Source: Evansella cellulosilytica DSM 2522 (GTDB lineage Bacteria; Bacillota; Bacilli; Bacillales; Salisediminibacteriaceae). From it: a stretch of 64,000 bases of DNA. Below are positions 25,771 to 37,614 of this stretch, in pieces; position 1 is the stretch's first letter, and every line of letters begins with the position of its first letter. Location of the stretch: contig NC_014829.1 in assembly GCF_000177235.2 (NCBI RefSeq), positions 4,402,001-4,466,000 of the forward strand, given 5' to 3'. The position numbers and the translations under genes are program-made. The notes beneath the pieces are model-generated. The model was not told the DNA's origin, did not search any database, and saw nothing but the letters and a program-made list of their open reading frames with translations.

Positions 25771-26274
25771 TTATTTTGTATACTTTTCTATCCATTTGTC
25801 CGTCCACTCTCTCCAATTTTCATTTGGATAGAGATCTTCGAATGTTTTTCCCTCTAATGAGTATGGGGCACCGAATATCGTTTCTTCTGTAACTGGACTG
25901 GCGGTCCCACCGATTACCACGTCATCAACGATTAATAAATGGACATGCGTATATCCTAATCCTTTTATCGTACCATTCTCATAATGATCTAAAGGATGGT
26001 TATTTATTAAAAAAACTTCCCCATTAATCATTTTTCCAATATATTGTTCTACATCGAGCATTTGTAGCTGCCAAATTTGTATGTGATACGTTTCCAATAA
26101 ATCACTTTCTGTTAGTATAAAGGGCTCTACCGTCATAATATGCTCTATCATTGTGTAACCTTTTTCTTCTAAGTATTGTTTTGCTATATCGACTCTTTGA
26201 CTTTCTGCACTCCCTTGACTACACCCCGTTATAAATAAAACAACTATTAAAGAGATCACTCCATATTTAAACAA
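25771..26274 (-). CDS. Putative lipoprotein of unknown function
   Basis: A 167-residue protein with a signal peptide and lipobox FITGC (Cys at about 18). The mature part has mixed helix and strand: a helical start (RVDIAKQYLEEKGYTMIEHI), EPFILTESDLLETYHIQIW, NHPLDHYENGTIKGLGY and VHLLIVDDVVIGGTASPV. I do not recognise the family; it could belong to the small peptidase-propeptide-like or DUF4830-type lipoproteins. A start at 26274 is preceded by AAGGGGT. It stands alone between ywjG and pyrG, where B. subtilis has no extra gene. Confidence 0.65.
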   Translation of the reverse strand: MFKYGVISLIVVLFITGCSQGSAESQRVDIAKQYLEEKGYTMIEHIMTVEPFILTESDLLETYHIQIWQLQMLDVEQYIGKMINGEVFLINNHPLDHYENGTIKGLGYTHVHLLIVDDVVIGGTASPVTEETIFGAPYSLEGKTFEDLYPNENWREWTDKWIEKYTK

Positions 26275-26454
26275 GCGTACCCCTTCTTTCCTTTTATAAG
26301 TTTAGACGCCAAAAGTCATAAAAGGATACAGAGTACAACTGAAGATTGTATGTGGGGAGGGATTTTACATTGAAAACACATATTGTCCGCAACTGTTATG
26401 ATGACTACAATATACATGTTAAAGGTGGCATCGATTTCCTCTTTTGTTGTTTTT

Positions 26455-27009
26455 TTAATCTTGTCCTAGCACTTCCCTTGTTACAGTTACTGCATTAAGG
26501 TTTTGCCCGATAGCCTGTAATATCGCACCTATTGTTCCGATAGGCTGTCCTGCTACTTCTAATTCTCTTAATTCATATATACCTGCGATCGATTCTAAGC
26601 CTGCACCTATCCCTTGGATGGCGTTCCCGAGTGCATAAGTATCTTCACCAGCTTCATAGTCTGAAATCGCACTCATAAAAGAACCCAGTGACTGCAAACC
26701 ATCCCCGAGACTTTCTAACAGAATATTGTCATCTCCGTTTTCTTCGTCAATATGTTGTAAATAAGCTGCAATGGAGGAGGTGGCAGCCCCTGCATTATCT
26801 ATCCAGCTACCACTAAACCCTAATTCATCATCATCTGTCGCAGTCAATGAAGCGATTGACCCGCCAATTGCCTGTAATCCTTCCCCTATCGTTACTAATA
26901 GATCGTTCATTTCATTAACATTAGCTAACTCTCTAACCTCCGCGATAGCAGAAATAATCGTACCAACCGCATCTATCCAATTACCGGCGACTACTCTTGC
27001 ATCAGGCAT
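26455..27009 (-). CDS. Repetitive hydrophobic protein of unknown function (DUF6944-like)
   Basis: A 184-residue protein composed of degenerate repeats of about 35-45 residues. Recurrent pieces are GNWIDAVGTIISAIAEV / GSWIDNAGAATSSIAAYLQ and LLVTIGEGLQAIGGSIASL / LLESLGDGLQSLGSFMSAIS, with later GNAIQGIGAGLESIAGIYEL and GTIGAILQAIGQNLNAV. Amphipathic or hydrophobic helices separated by acidic linkers are predicted. There is no signal peptide. I think NCBI calls such proteins DUF6944 repetitive proteins, but am not certain. ATG at 27009 is eight bases after AGGAG. Upstream of pyrG's terminator; not an operon member. Confidence 0.6.
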   Translation of the reverse strand: MPDARVVAGNWIDAVGTIISAIAEVRELANVNEMNDLLVTIGEGLQAIGGSIASLTATDDDELGFSGSWIDNAGAATSSIAAYLQHIDEENGDDNILLESLGDGLQSLGSFMSAISDYEAGEDTYALGNAIQGIGAGLESIAGIYELRELEVAGQPIGTIGAILQAIGQNLNAVTVTREVLGQD

Positions 27010-27222
27010 CCTCCTCACTCCTAACCTGTCTAATTGTTATTATCATATTCTTAACGATTGGACAGGTATAGGAAAGTATCTTGAAAACGCAGAAAATGCA
27101 CTAGTTTCCTGCATGACTATGATGTATTTGAATAATAGAATTACTAAAATGAGATAACAGCATGTATTAACCTATTTTTATAAGAACTTATTTTCAGTTA
27201 TTACAAAAACAACTTATAAAAA

Positions 27223-27266
27223 TAAAACTAGCCCAATTAGCTAAATTAATTGGACTAGTTATTATC
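27223..27266 (-). terminator. Terminator after pyrG
   Basis: Stem ACTAGTCCAATTA against TAATTGGGCTAGT, followed on the minus strand by TTTATTTTT. It is about 50 bases beyond the pyrG stop. Confidence 0.8.
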
Positions 27267-27315
27267 AGTATTTATATTTTCTATACAGAAATGGTACTAC
27301 TGAATAGCTTCTTTA

Positions 27316-28938
<1,623 letters not shown>

Positions 28939-29090
28939 TTATCAATTTTTCAATATAAAAAAATAAAAAAGTTCAACTATAATTTTATACTCTTTTGTAT
29001 AGTGGAATTAAAATTCCTATTTCATGCATTGTTATGTCCACTATAAAAAAGTTTTTCCGTTTGGAGACATTTTTGTATTTCGTACATAAA

Positions 29091-29138
29091 ATAAAAAAAC
29101 AACAGACACCACCCCAATATAAGAGGGGGACTGTTGTT
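29091..29138 (-). promoter_or_regulatory. pyrG leader attenuator (terminator/antiterminator)
   Basis: Minus-strand stem AACAACAGTCCCCCTC against GGGGTGGTGTCTGTTGTT, followed by TTTTTTT. The left arm holds the C/U-rich run CCCCCUCU that poly-G added at the RNA 5' end would pair with, disrupting the terminator. It lies about 40 bases after the GGGCUCC transcript start and about 170 bases before the pyrG start codon. This matches the known B. subtilis mechanism. Confidence 0.85.
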
Positions 29139-29170
29139 AATATTTTGTAAATATTTCATTAAAAAATTGT

Positions 29171-29213
29171 GGAGCCCAAAAATGATTCTATCTACATCTG
29201 ATAAAAAAGTCAA
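29171..29213 (-). promoter_or_regulatory. pyrG sigma-A promoter with GGGCTCC start
   Basis: TTGACT (-35, 29208-29213), 17-base spacer, TAGAAT (-10, 29185-29190), then seven bases to GGGCTCC (29171-29177). The initial GGGC is the sequence on which RNA polymerase stutters when CTP is low in B. subtilis pyrG. The -35 begins seven bases after the rpoE stop codon. Confidence 0.85.
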
Positions 29214-29219
29214 GACCGA

Positions 29220-29717
29220 TTATAGAACGTCTTCATCCTCATCTGTCTCTTCTAAATCTTCATCAAATTCATCAATATCTTCATCTTCGTCATCATCTTC
29301 ATCAAAATCTTCATCTTCTTCATTTGCTAACTCATCTAACTCATCTTCAAGGTCTTCAAACTCATCGAAGTCATCCTCATCTTCAAACAAGTCATCTTCT
29401 TCCTCTTCCTTGCGTTTCTTTTTGCGAGTCTTGTTAGCTTGAGAAAGTTCTTCCTCTGTTTGGTCAAATGGGTACCATGAGCGTAGACCCCAACGGTTTT
29501 CCCCTATGTTGACAAAACGACCATCCATTGACATTTCAGCATAAAGGTGTGCAATACGGCTGTTCTTTAAGTCTTCAGACATCCCTTTCGCTTCTGCTAT
29601 TTGATTCAGAATGGAATGGTAGTCAACAGGATTTTTTGACTCTTGTAAAATCTCATTTGCAAGCTCTAGCATTGCAATTTCTTTAAGTTGCGCCTCACTG
29701 TATTGTTTGATGCTCAC
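29220..29717 (-). CDS. rpoE: RNA polymerase delta subunit
   Basis: Small Firmicutes-specific RNA polymerase subunit that promotes recycling and nucleotide-sensitive initiation. 165 residues: a folded N-terminal domain (SIKQYSEAQLKEIAMLELA, then DGRFVNIGENRWGLRSWYPF at about 65-84) and, after a short basic KKKRK patch, a disordered tail of almost pure Asp/Glu. The start is GTG at 29717, eight bases after AAAGGAAG. It lies immediately upstream of pyrG, the usual arrangement. Sequence from 29718 to about 30040 shows no gene. Confidence 0.93.
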   Translation of the reverse strand: MSIKQYSEAQLKEIAMLELANEILQESKNPVDYHSILNQIAEAKGMSEDLKNSRIAHLYAEMSMDGRFVNIGENRWGLRSWYPFDQTEEELSQANKTRKKKRKEEEEDDLFEDEDDFDEFEDLEDELDELANEEDEDFDEDDDEDEDIDEFDEDLEETDEDEDVL

Positions 29718-30046
29718 AACTGGCACTTCCTTTCAACGATATTCTATAAAAGTGGTTAGGATTCATTATGTATGCCTTGAAAGTCTTATACAAAAACACA
29801 TTGTCCCCGACCGCTTTTTCACTACACCGATTACATTAAATCATACCTTTCATTATAAACATATCTCATATAAATATGCCAGTACATTCCATTATTTCTA
29901 TGAAAAGTTTTTTCACTATATAGAGTAAACAATAAATCCTCGATTCAAACCTTACTTTTTTTGTTGTTTTTGATATTCTCATTTTCGGATCGGTTTTAAT
30001 CGCACTCGTATGATCGGCGGGGATTGGCGGTGCTCCCTCTATTATA

Positions 30047-30358
30047 TAATTATGCTTTAAGAGGGTTCTATCAACACTTTACATGTTGCTTCATCTTGCT
30101 ATATGCTCATATAGCTGTTCTATCGGCACTTTATCTCTTCCTTCATCTTGCTATATGCTCTTATAGCTGTTCTATCGGCACTTTATCTCTTCCTGCATCT
30201 CGTTATATGCTCATAAAGCCCCTCTATCGGCACTTTACCTATTGCTTCATCTCTCTATATGATCATAAACCCTTTCTATCGGTACTTTGATAGTTCACTC
30301 TGCTTTTTATTTGCTCAGAGAGCAGCAACTATATCAACTAAACAACTGACAATATCAA
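30047..30358. repeat. 52-bp tandem array C (about 6 units)
   Basis: Units at 30047, 30099, 30151, 30203, 30255 and 30307, all exactly 52 bases apart; the central four are well conserved. The consensus is CTATATGCTCATATAGC then TCTATCGGCACTTTATCTC, the same family as array B at 9082. No spacers and no conserved frame. Confidence 0.85.
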
Positions 30359-30384
30359 AGTCCACCAGCGCTAAATCATAGTCA

Positions 30385-30494
30385 AATAAAAAAGTACAGA
30401 GCAACTTTTTCAATGCCTTTTATTTGTATTGCAGTCGCTCTCCTGATAGGAGAAACTCACTCCTATCAGGCTTTTTAGCTATTGCGACGGCACA
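30385..30494. repeat. Dispersed repeat module, second copy of the 25262 type
   Basis: AAAAAGTACAGAGCAAC, CCTTTTATTTGTATTGCA, the inverted repeat CTGATAGGAG/CTCCTATCAG and CACATTGCTTAGGGACAC occur in the same order as at 25262-25438. Confidence 0.65.
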
Positions 30495-30865
30495 CACATT
30501 GCTTAGGGACACTGAAAAAGTGAAAAACTTGCTGTTTCGTTGCATTAATATTCAATATACCTCGTTATAGGGAAGGTTGATGAGACCGGAGCAAGCGAGG
30601 TAACTGTCTCTTCCTCTACAAGCATATGCGTTGGAGCGTGTCCGTCGAGACAACTCGAAGCATTATCGACGAAGCAACGCTCGTTCCTGTGGGGTCGAAG
30701 GCAGGGGTGAGACCCCGCAGACCGCAGGTCGAGGAGGCTCACCAGCCGCCCACGGAAAGCGAGTTTGCACAGGTCTCATCAACTTCTATATTCAAACAAC
30801 CTTATATTTATTAGTATACCCTTTGAATTTAAGTACTTTTTCAGTGACCTCAAAGAACATCACTT
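30495..30865. repeat. MITE-like dispersed element, inverted copy 2, with an inserted module
   Basis: Starts ACACTGAAAAAGTG and ends AGTACTTTTTCAGTGACC. Its core is the reverse complement of the elements at 25439 and 38493 (GGGGTGAGACCCCGCAG, CAGGTCGAGGAGGCTCACC). About 85 bases (30600-30690) interrupt it between GAGCAAGCGAG and CCTGTGGGG. That block (CTTCCTCTAC, TCCGTCGAGACAACTCGAAG, ACGCTCGT) reappears in reverse orientation at about 57715-57795. Confidence 0.75.
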
Positions 30866-30924
30866 TTTCAGCGGCCTGGAAATCAGCCTTCTTTCAATGC
30901 GCTCAAAAAACAAATTCATAATAA

Positions 30925-33900
30925 CTATAAATTTCTTCGGTATTGTCCTCCTACTTCATACAACGCGCCTGTTATTTGTCCGAGGCTTGCGACGCGTACT
31001 GTTTTCATTAGTTCTGCAAATAAGTTTTCTCCGCGCAGTGCTACGTCCTTTAATTGCATGAGTGCTTCCTCCGCCTCGTCTTTGTGTGTCTCTTGGAACT
31101 TTTTAAGACGAGTAATTTGCTCATCCTTTTCCTCTTTCGAAGCACGAGCAAGCTCCATTTCAAACTCATCCTCTGACGGCGGACTCGGGTTTATATACGT
31201 ATTCACTCCGATAATTGGCAAATCCCCGTTATGCTTTAAAGTCTCATAAAGCAACGACTCTTCTTGAATTTTCCCTCTTTGGTATTGGGTCTCCATGGCA
31301 CCTAATACACCACCACGATCGTTCATACGCTCTAGCTCGCTAAGGACAGCTTCCTCTACTAAATCGGTCAACTCCTCGATAATAAACGAGCCTTGCATTG
31401 AATTTTCATTTTTCGCGAGACCGAGTTCCTTCGTAATTATCAATTGAATGGCCATCGCTCGTCGAACACTTTCTTCTGTTGGTGTAGTCACTGCTTCATC
31501 GTACGCATTCGTATGGAGTGAATTACAATTATCGTAAATTGCTAATAGCGCCTGCAGCGTTGTTCTTATATCGTTAAAGTCGACTTCCATCGCATGAAGG
31601 GAGCGTCCCGACGTTTGAATGTGATACTTTAATTTTTGACTTCTTTCGTTTGCACCGTATTTTTCACGCATGACGATCGCCCAGATTCTTCTCGCAACAC
31701 GGCCGATCACCGTATACTCTGCATCTAAGCCATTACTAAAAAAGAAGGAAAGATTCGGTGCGAAATCGTCGATATCCATGCCTCGGCTTAAGTAATATTC
31801 CACATACGTAAAGCCATTTGCTAACGTAAACGCTAGCTGACTAATAGGATTTGCACCAGCCTCTGCAATATGATATCCGCTAATTGATACAGAATAATAA
31901 TTACGTACCCGATGATCGATAAAGTATTGCTGGACATCGCCCATCAACCGTAAAGCAAATTCAGTGGAAAAAATACACGTGTTTTGCCCTTGATCCTCCT
32001 TTAAAATATCAGCTTGAACAGTTCCACGTACTACTGATAATGTTTCTGCTTTAATCGCTTCATACTCTTTTTCTTGTGGGCTCCTGCCCTCCTGCTTCCG
32101 AAAGACTTCTACACGCTGATCGATTGCTGTGTTCATGAACATCGCTAATATGATCGGTGCCGGACCGTTAATCGTCATCGAAACGGATGTAGATGGTGCA
32201 CAAAGATCGAAGCCTTCAAACAATAATTTCATATCATCAAGCGTACAAATGCTTACACCACTTTCTCCTACTTTCCCATAGATGTCCGGTCGTACACCTG
32301 GATCTTCACCGTACAATGTGACTGAATCGAAAGCGGTGCTTAGTCGCTTCGCCTCGTCATCCTTACATAAATAATGAAACCGTCGATTCGTCCGCTTCGG
32401 GCCACCTTCCCCTGCAAATTGCCTTTTCGGATCCTCGCCTTTTCGCTTAAACGGAAACACTCCTGCAGTAAACGGGAATTCTCCAGGGACATTTTCTTTG
32501 CGAACCCACCTTACGATTTCCCCGTAATCTTCAAACTTCGGCAAGCTTACCTTAGGAATATTGAGACCCGATAAGCTTTTCGTTTTCAACTCTGTTACTA
32601 TTTCCTTGTTTCGTATTTTCGTTACGAACGTATCTTGTTCATATGCAATCCTCTTTTTTTCCCATCCTTCAAGCGTTTCCCTCGTTTCTCGTTGCAGCTT
32701 TCCGCTTACACCTTCTCGTAATTTTTCAAGCTGGGAAGACAGAGCCACTTCCATCTGCCCGGATTGCTGTACCTCATCAATCGCACCTTCCAATTGAAAA
32801 ATACGACGTGCTTTCTTCGTTTCTTCCTCCGTTTCCTGATGGTAGCTTCGGACCGTTTGCGTAATTTCCCTTAAATAATGAATTTGTTCAGCAGGAATAA
32901 TAACCTTTTTCAGCGAGATCATATCTTCTTTTCCTAATGTCGTAGCCCAATCGACACCACCTTTTTCCCTGAGTACATTTACTAACGCATAAAATAGCCG
33001 GTTCGTGCCTGCATCATTAAACTGGCTTGCGATCGTACCATAAACCGGCATGCTTTCTGGCGCCTCTTCAAAAAGGAGGTGTGCTCGTTGGTATTGCTTC
33101 CTCACTTCTCTCTGTGCATCCTCAGAGCCTTTCCGATCAAATTTATTAATTGCAATGATATCCGCAAAATCAATCATATCAATCTTTTCTAGCTGTGAGG
33201 GTGCTCCGAATTCACTCGTCATCACATACATGGATACATCTGCAACATCGGTAATTGCAGCATCTCCTTGACCAATTCCGCTCGTTTCTACAATAATGAG
33301 GTCGTACTTGGCCCGCTTCACGACACGAATTGCTTCCTCTATTGCCTTCGAAAGCTCCTGGCGACTATCTCGTGTTGCTAACGAGCGCATAAACACCCTT
33401 GGAGAATGGATCGCATTCATGCGAATTCTATCTCCTAATAATGCTCCGCCTGTTTTCTTTTTTGTCGGATCGACAGAAAGAATCGCTACTGTTTTCTCCG
33501 GAAAAGCCGTTAAAAAGCGGCGCACAAGCTCATCTGTTAAAGAGCTTTTCCCCGCTCCGCCTGTACCAGTAATTCCTAATACAGGTGAAGCTTGTAACGA
33601 TTGCTTCAAGACAAGTTTTTCAAAAAGCGCACTCGATTTTTCATCAACCTCTTCATCAAAAGCACGCTTTTCGGCGATCGTAATCAATCTCGCTATCGCA
33701 CTCATTTGTTGCGAATCGATTTGCTCCTCGCTCATATTCGCTCCATCTCGAAGGGGAAAGTCGCATGCCTTAAGGATGTCATCGATCATCCCTTGGAGGC
33801 CAAACCTTCTCCCATCCTCAGGAGAAAAAATTCTCCGAATACCATACTCATGCAGCTCTTTTATTTCTGACGGAATAATGACACCACCGCCGCCGCCAAA

Positions 33901-34179
33901 AATCTGTACGTGCGCTGCGCCGCGCTCATGCAATAGATCGTATAAGTATTTAAAATACTCGATATGTCCACCTTGATACGAGGAAATCGCCACCCCTTGC
34001 ACGTCCTCTTGAATAGCAGCTTGTACAACTTCATTTACCGAACGATTATGCCCTAAATGAATCACTTCTGCGCCTGAAGCCTGCAGCATTCTTCTCATAA
34101 TATTGATCGATGCATCGTGACCGTCAAATAAGCTAGAAGCAGTGACGATACGTATTGGATTTTGCGGTTTATACTTCAT
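30925..34179 (-). CDS. icmF: Fused B12-dependent acyl-CoA mutase (IcmF, isobutyryl-CoA mutase type)
   Basis: Adenosylcobalamin enzyme that rearranges short branched and linear acyl-CoAs. The 1084-residue protein has IcmF architecture: N-terminal B12-binding domain with [15 protein letters not shown] (about 18-32), a MeaB-like G domain (Walker [17 protein letters not shown] near 205, [24 protein letters not shown]), a linker, and a C-terminal mutase barrel ([50 protein letters not shown]). Isobutyryl- or isovaleryl-CoA preference cannot be settled by eye. ATG at 34179 is seven bases after AGGGGG. It is the last gene of the acyl-CoA operon. Confidence 0.92.
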   Translation of the reverse strand: MKYKPQNPIRIVTASSLFDGHDASINIMRRMLQASGAEVIHLGHNRSVNEVVQAAIQEDVQGVAISSYQGGHIEYFKYLYDLLHERGAAHVQIFGGGGGVIIPSEIKELHEYGIRRIFSPEDGRRFGLQGMIDDILKACDFPLRDGANMSEEQIDSQQMSAIARLITIAEKRAFDEEVDEKSSALFEKLVLKQSLQASPVLGITGTGGAGKSSLTDELVRRFLTAFPEKTVAILSVDPTKKKTGGALLGDRIRMNAIHSPRVFMRSLATRDSRQELSKAIEEAIRVVKRAKYDLIIVETSGIGQGDAAITDVADVSMYVMTSEFGAPSQLEKIDMIDFADIIAINKFDRKGSEDAQREVRKQYQRAHLLFEEAPESMPVYGTIASQFNDAGTNRLFYALVNVLREKGGVDWATTLGKEDMISLKKVIIPAEQIHYLREITQTVRSYHQETEEETKKARRIFQLEGAIDEVQQSGQMEVALSSQLEKLREGVSGKLQRETRETLEGWEKKRIAYEQDTFVTKIRNKEIVTELKTKSLSGLNIPKVSLPKFEDYGEIVRWVRKENVPGEFPFTAGVFPFKRKGEDPKRQFAGEGGPKRTNRRFHYLCKDDEAKRLSTAFDSVTLYGEDPGVRPDIYGKVGESGVSICTLDDMKLLFEGFDLCAPSTSVSMTINGPAPIILAMFMNTAIDQRVEVFRKQEGRSPQEKEYEAIKAETLSVVRGTVQADILKEDQGQNTCIFSTEFALRLMGDVQQYFIDHRVRNYYSVSISGYHIAEAGANPISQLAFTLANGFTYVEYYLSRGMDIDDFAPNLSFFFSNGLDAEYTVIGRVARRIWAIVMREKYGANERSQKLKYHIQTSGRSLHAMEVDFNDIRTTLQALLAIYDNCNSLHTNAYDEAVTTPTEESVRRAMAIQLIITKELGLAKNENSMQGSFIIEELTDLVEEAVLSELERMNDRGGVLGAMETQYQRGKIQEESLLYETLKHNGDLPIIGVNTYINPSPPSEDEFEMELARASKEEKDEQITRLKKFQETHKDEAEEALMQLKDVALRGENLFAELMKTVRVASLGQITGALYEVGGQYRRNL

Positions 34180-34200
34180 CCTCACACCCCCTAATCATCG

Positions 34201-35184
34201 TTACTTTTGATTTTTCCTGTTGCACGTTTCCCCTGTTTTCTTCCACTCGTCATACAGCGTCTTTGCTAGTTTATAAGGATTAATAGATGGCTCCTTTTGA
34301 ACCGCACGTTCCACGATTGGCTTTATCTCGTTTTTGAAGTGCGCCTTTAACCGTCGGAACACCTCCTGCATTTGCTGCTCATGCATTCTTTCTTGCAGAT
34401 GGCCTGACTCACTTAACAGTTGAAAGTGTTTAGCAAACGCTGAGATTACCTTTTTCATTCCGACAACATGAGTACGTGTAGAAACAGTCTCAATAATTGG
34501 TGGCACCCATGAAGCTTCTACCTTTGTTAAATGATTCAGCTCCTCTAGCTCTCCCCTCAGCTGTTCAACACCAAGTAAGTCCGCTTTATTTATTAGAAAA
34601 ATATCGGCAATTTCCATCACACCAGCTTTAAACGCCTGAATAATATCCCCAGTCGAAGGTGCTACTACGAGAGCGACAGTATGTACCATTTGCATAATAT
34701 CAAGCTCTGATTGCCCTACTCCTACTGTTTCGACGACGATGATATCAAATGGCGCAGCATCGAGAACTCGAAGCACATCGTAACAAGCCTCTGACAATCC
34801 CCCTAAGCTCCCACGCGTCCCCATGCTCCTCATATAAACACCGTCATCTCCTTCATGATCCTGTAACCGGACACGATCGCCTAAAAGCGCACCGCCCGAA
34901 AAAGGACTAGTCGGATCAACAGCGATGACCGCCACCTTTTTCCCAACCGCTCGCCACTCTTTTACGAGCACATTGACGAGCGTACTTTTCCCTGCACCAG
35001 GCGCCCCCGTTATCCCGACGATGTGTGCACGTCCGCCATGAGAAAAAAGCTGTTCCAACAACAATTCATGCTGTGGCATACGATCCTCAATTAAAGAGAT
35101 TGCCTTTGCAATCGCACGCGTTTCTCCAGCCAAAATACCATTTATTAAATGCTGTACGTCTTTGTCGCTCGTACCCATGTACAT
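34201..35184 (-). CDS. meaB: MeaB/ArgK-type GTPase, mutase chaperone
   Basis: G3E P-loop GTPase that loads and protects adenosylcobalamin mutases. 327 residues with Walker A VGITGAPGAGKSTLVNVLV (about 54-72), [45 protein letters not shown] and the NKAD guanine motif, all characteristic of MeaB. It lies between an acyl-CoA dehydrogenase gene (6 bases away) and icmF (21 bases away). IcmF already carries its own G domain, so this separate chaperone is partly redundant or serves another mutase. ATG 35184 or 35178 are both possible; the latter is better placed after GAGGG. Confidence 0.9.
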   Translation of the reverse strand: MYMGTSDKDVQHLINGILAGETRAIAKAISLIEDRMPQHELLLEQLFSHGGRAHIVGITGAPGAGKSTLVNVLVKEWRAVGKKVAVIAVDPTSPFSGGALLGDRVRLQDHEGDDGVYMRSMGTRGSLGGLSEACYDVLRVLDAAPFDIIVVETVGVGQSELDIMQMVHTVALVVAPSTGDIIQAFKAGVMEIADIFLINKADLLGVEQLRGELEELNHLTKVEASWVPPIIETVSTRTHVVGMKKVISAFAKHFQLLSESGHLQERMHEQQMQEVFRRLKAHFKNEIKPIVERAVQKEPSINPYKLAKTLYDEWKKTGETCNRKNQK

Positions 35185-35190
35185 ACGCCC

Positions 35191-36330
35191 TCACTTTAAT
35201 AGCATTTTCGAAATGACTAACCTTTGAATCTCATTAGTCCCTTCATAGATTTGCGTGATCTTAGCATCTCGCATATACCGCTCTACTGGATACTCCTTCG
35301 TATAGCCATATCCACCAAACACTTGGACAGCTTCCGTCGTCACCTCCATCGCTGAATCACCCGCAAACAGCTTCGACATCGCCGACTCCTTCCCATAAGA
35401 AAGCCCCTCACTTTCCCGCCATGCCGCTTGATAAGTAAGCAGTCTAGACGCCTCCACCTTCGTCGCCATTTCAGCGATTTTAAACGAGATCGCCTGCTGC
35501 GCTCCGATTGGCTTACCGAACTGCTTTCGTTCCTTAGCGTATTCAATCGACGCATCCAACGCCCCTTGCGCAATGCCAACAGCTTGAGCTGCGATACCAT
35601 TTCGCCCCCCGTCAAGCGTCATCATCGCAATTTTAAAGCCTTCCCCCTCTTTCCCTAATAAGTTCTCCTTCGGCACACGACAGCCATCAAAAATAATTTC
35701 TAACGTTGGTGAAGAACGAATACCGAGCTTACTCTCCTTTTTCCCCATCGAAAAACCAGGCATCCCCTTCTCCACAATGAACGCCGAGCATCCTTTATGC
35801 TTCGACTCAGGATCTGTCAACGCAAACACAACATAAATTTCCGCTTCTCCCGCATTCGTAATAAAAATCTTCGACCCATCTAAAACATAATCACTTCCGT
35901 CCCTCTTCGCCGTCGTTCTCATCCCAGCAGCATCACTACCAGAACCCGACTCCGTCAAACCATACGCACCAAGCTTACGCCCCTCAGCTAACGGCCGAAG
36001 AAACCTTTCCTTCTGCTCCTCCGTACCAAACTTATAAATCGGCCACCCCGCAAGCGAAATATGCGCCGACAACGTCACCCCAATTGAAGCATCGACACGC
36101 GACAGCTCCTCTACCGCAATCACATAACTAACATAATCAGCACCAATCCCACCATACTTCTCAGGCCACGGAATCCCAGTCAACCCAAGCTCTCCCATCT
36201 GATCAAAAATAGCACGATCAAATCGCTCATGCTCATCCCGCTCCGCCGCTGAAGGCCCAACTTCCTTCTCTGAAAAATCACGTACCATCTTCCTAATCAT
36301 TTCCTGTTCCTCTGTTAGCTGAAAGTTCAT
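35191..36330 (-). CDS. Acyl-CoA dehydrogenase (second copy)
   Basis: FAD enzyme that introduces the alpha-beta double bond in acyl-CoAs. 379 residues with [19 protein letters not shown] (FAD/substrate loop, about 123-141), [48 protein letters not shown] and, at the C-terminus, the catalytic glutamate in [20 protein letters not shown] at 36330 follows GGAGG/GGAG sites. Short- or branched-chain specificity cannot be read directly, but co-location with icmF suggests branched or short substrates. It is about 50% similar by eye to its neighbour at 36436, a tandem duplication of function. Confidence 0.93.
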   Translation of the reverse strand: MNFQLTEEQEMIRKMVRDFSEKEVGPSAAERDEHERFDRAIFDQMGELGLTGIPWPEKYGGIGADYVSYVIAVEELSRVDASIGVTLSAHISLAGWPIYKFGTEEQKERFLRPLAEGRKLGAYGLTESGSGSDAAGMRTTAKRDGSDYVLDGSKIFITNAGEAEIYVVFALTDPESKHKGCSAFIVEKGMPGFSMGKKESKLGIRSSPTLEIIFDGCRVPKENLLGKEGEGFKIAMMTLDGGRNGIAAQAVGIAQGALDASIEYAKERKQFGKPIGAQQAISFKIAEMATKVEASRLLTYQAAWRESEGLSYGKESAMSKLFAGDSAMEVTTEAVQVFGGYGYTKEYPVERYMRDAKITQIYEGTNEIQRLVISKMLLK

Positions 36331-36435
36331 CTCCACTCCGCCTCCCTTGTCTTTTTTATTTCTGAAAGTAGTTATTGTGATAGATCGATTTTCTTTGCTG
36401 CTAAATGTACTCGCTTCTATGCTTTGATTTACAAT

Positions 36436-37587
36436 CTATTTATCTCGTAGCTGGAGTAGCTGTTTGCTTATGACGATTCGTTGTATTTCATTCGTTCCTT
36501 CGTAAATTTGGGTTACCTTTGCATCGCGGAAAAAACGCTCCACTGGATACGCCTCTGTATAGCCGTAGCCACCGAATACTTGTATCGCCTCTGTCGCAGC
36601 CTCCATTGCAATCGTAGAAGCATACGATTTTGACATCGACACTTCCTTTTCACATGGCTTACGATGTTCGTGTAAATAGGCAGCACGATAAGTAAGAAGC
36701 TTCGCTGCTTCTACTTTCGTGGCCATGTCTGCTAGCTTTAAAGCAATCGCTTGCTGGGACCCAATCGTTTTCCCAAACTGCTTTCTTTCTTTTGCATAGT
36801 TAGTCGCTTGTTCAAGGGCCGCTTCTGCTATGCCAAGTGCTTGTGCAGCAATGCCGATTCTCCCAACATTTAAATTCGCTAATGCAATTTTAAAGCCTTC
36901 TCCCTCTTCGCCAAGTCTATTTTCTGCCGGTACGATAGCGTCATCGAAATGAATTGGCATCGTGTTAGAGCCGTGCAATCCCATTTTTTTCTCCTTCGTA
37001 CCTATGAAAAGGCCGGGTGTATTTTTTTCAACGATAAATGCGGTTACCCCTTTACTTCCGAGATTCGGGTTTGTTTTTGCAAAAACGATATACGTATCGG
37101 CAACCCCGGCATTTGTAATAAACACTTTCTCCCCATTTAAAATATATTGATCGCCTTTTTTCACAGCCCGTGTTTTAATATTCGCTGCGTCACTTCCTGC
37201 ACTAGGTTCGGTAAGTGCGAAAGCGCCAAGAAATTCACCAGTGGCCAGCTTATTTACGAAGCGTTCTTTTTGTTTTTCCGTTCCAAAGGATACAATCGGG
37301 TTCGTTCCAACTGATGTGTGCACCGATAAAATAACCCCTACGGTTGCACTGACTTTTGCTAATTCATGAATGGCAACGATATAAGAGCGGAAGTCCATGC
37401 CACTACCACCGAGCTCTTCTGGAATAGGTATTCCCATGAGACCTAGCTGCCCCATTTCCTTCACAATCGCTACTGGAAACTCATCGTATTTTTCCATTCT
37501 CGGAACTGCCTTTGCGACTTTCTCTTTTGCAAATTGACTGACCATGCTTTTCACCATTTGTTGCTGCTCAGTAAAATGAAGATTCAT
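36436..37587 (-). CDS. acdA: Acyl-CoA dehydrogenase (AcdA-like)
   Basis: 383 residues with [68 protein letters not shown] and the catalytic glutamate in [21 protein letters not shown] at 37587 is preceded by GAGGTGG; an earlier GTG overlaps that site. It is 28 bases downstream of the 3-hydroxyacyl-CoA dehydrogenase gene, so co-transcribed. In B. subtilis acdA lies next to rpoE and fadF, which is why the symbol is used here. Confidence 0.92.
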   Translation of the reverse strand: MNLHFTEQQQMVKSMVSQFAKEKVAKAVPRMEKYDEFPVAIVKEMGQLGLMGIPIPEELGGSGMDFRSYIVAIHELAKVSATVGVILSVHTSVGTNPIVSFGTEKQKERFVNKLATGEFLGAFALTEPSAGSDAANIKTRAVKKGDQYILNGEKVFITNAGVADTYIVFAKTNPNLGSKGVTAFIVEKNTPGLFIGTKEKKMGLHGSNTMPIHFDDAIVPAENRLGEEGEGFKIALANLNVGRIGIAAQALGIAEAALEQATNYAKERKQFGKTIGSQQAIALKLADMATKVEAAKLLTYRAAYLHEHRKPCEKEVSMSKSYASTIAMEAATEAIQVFGGYGYTEAYPVERFFRDAKVTQIYEGTNEIQRIVISKQLLQLRDK

Positions 37588-37614
37588 GCTGTCCACCTCG
37601 CTCGTTTTTACAAG

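Noticed and set aside
26371-26499. TTG-started small frame of about 42 codons after GGGGAGGG on the plus strand
   Set aside because: It runs antisense into the 3' end of the repetitive-protein gene, shows no recognisable family, and is too short to support without further evidence.
29220-29440. Ser-rich open frame on the plus strand opposite the rpoE tail
   Set aside because: It is the complement of the Asp/Glu-rich delta subunit tail; codon-complement artefact.
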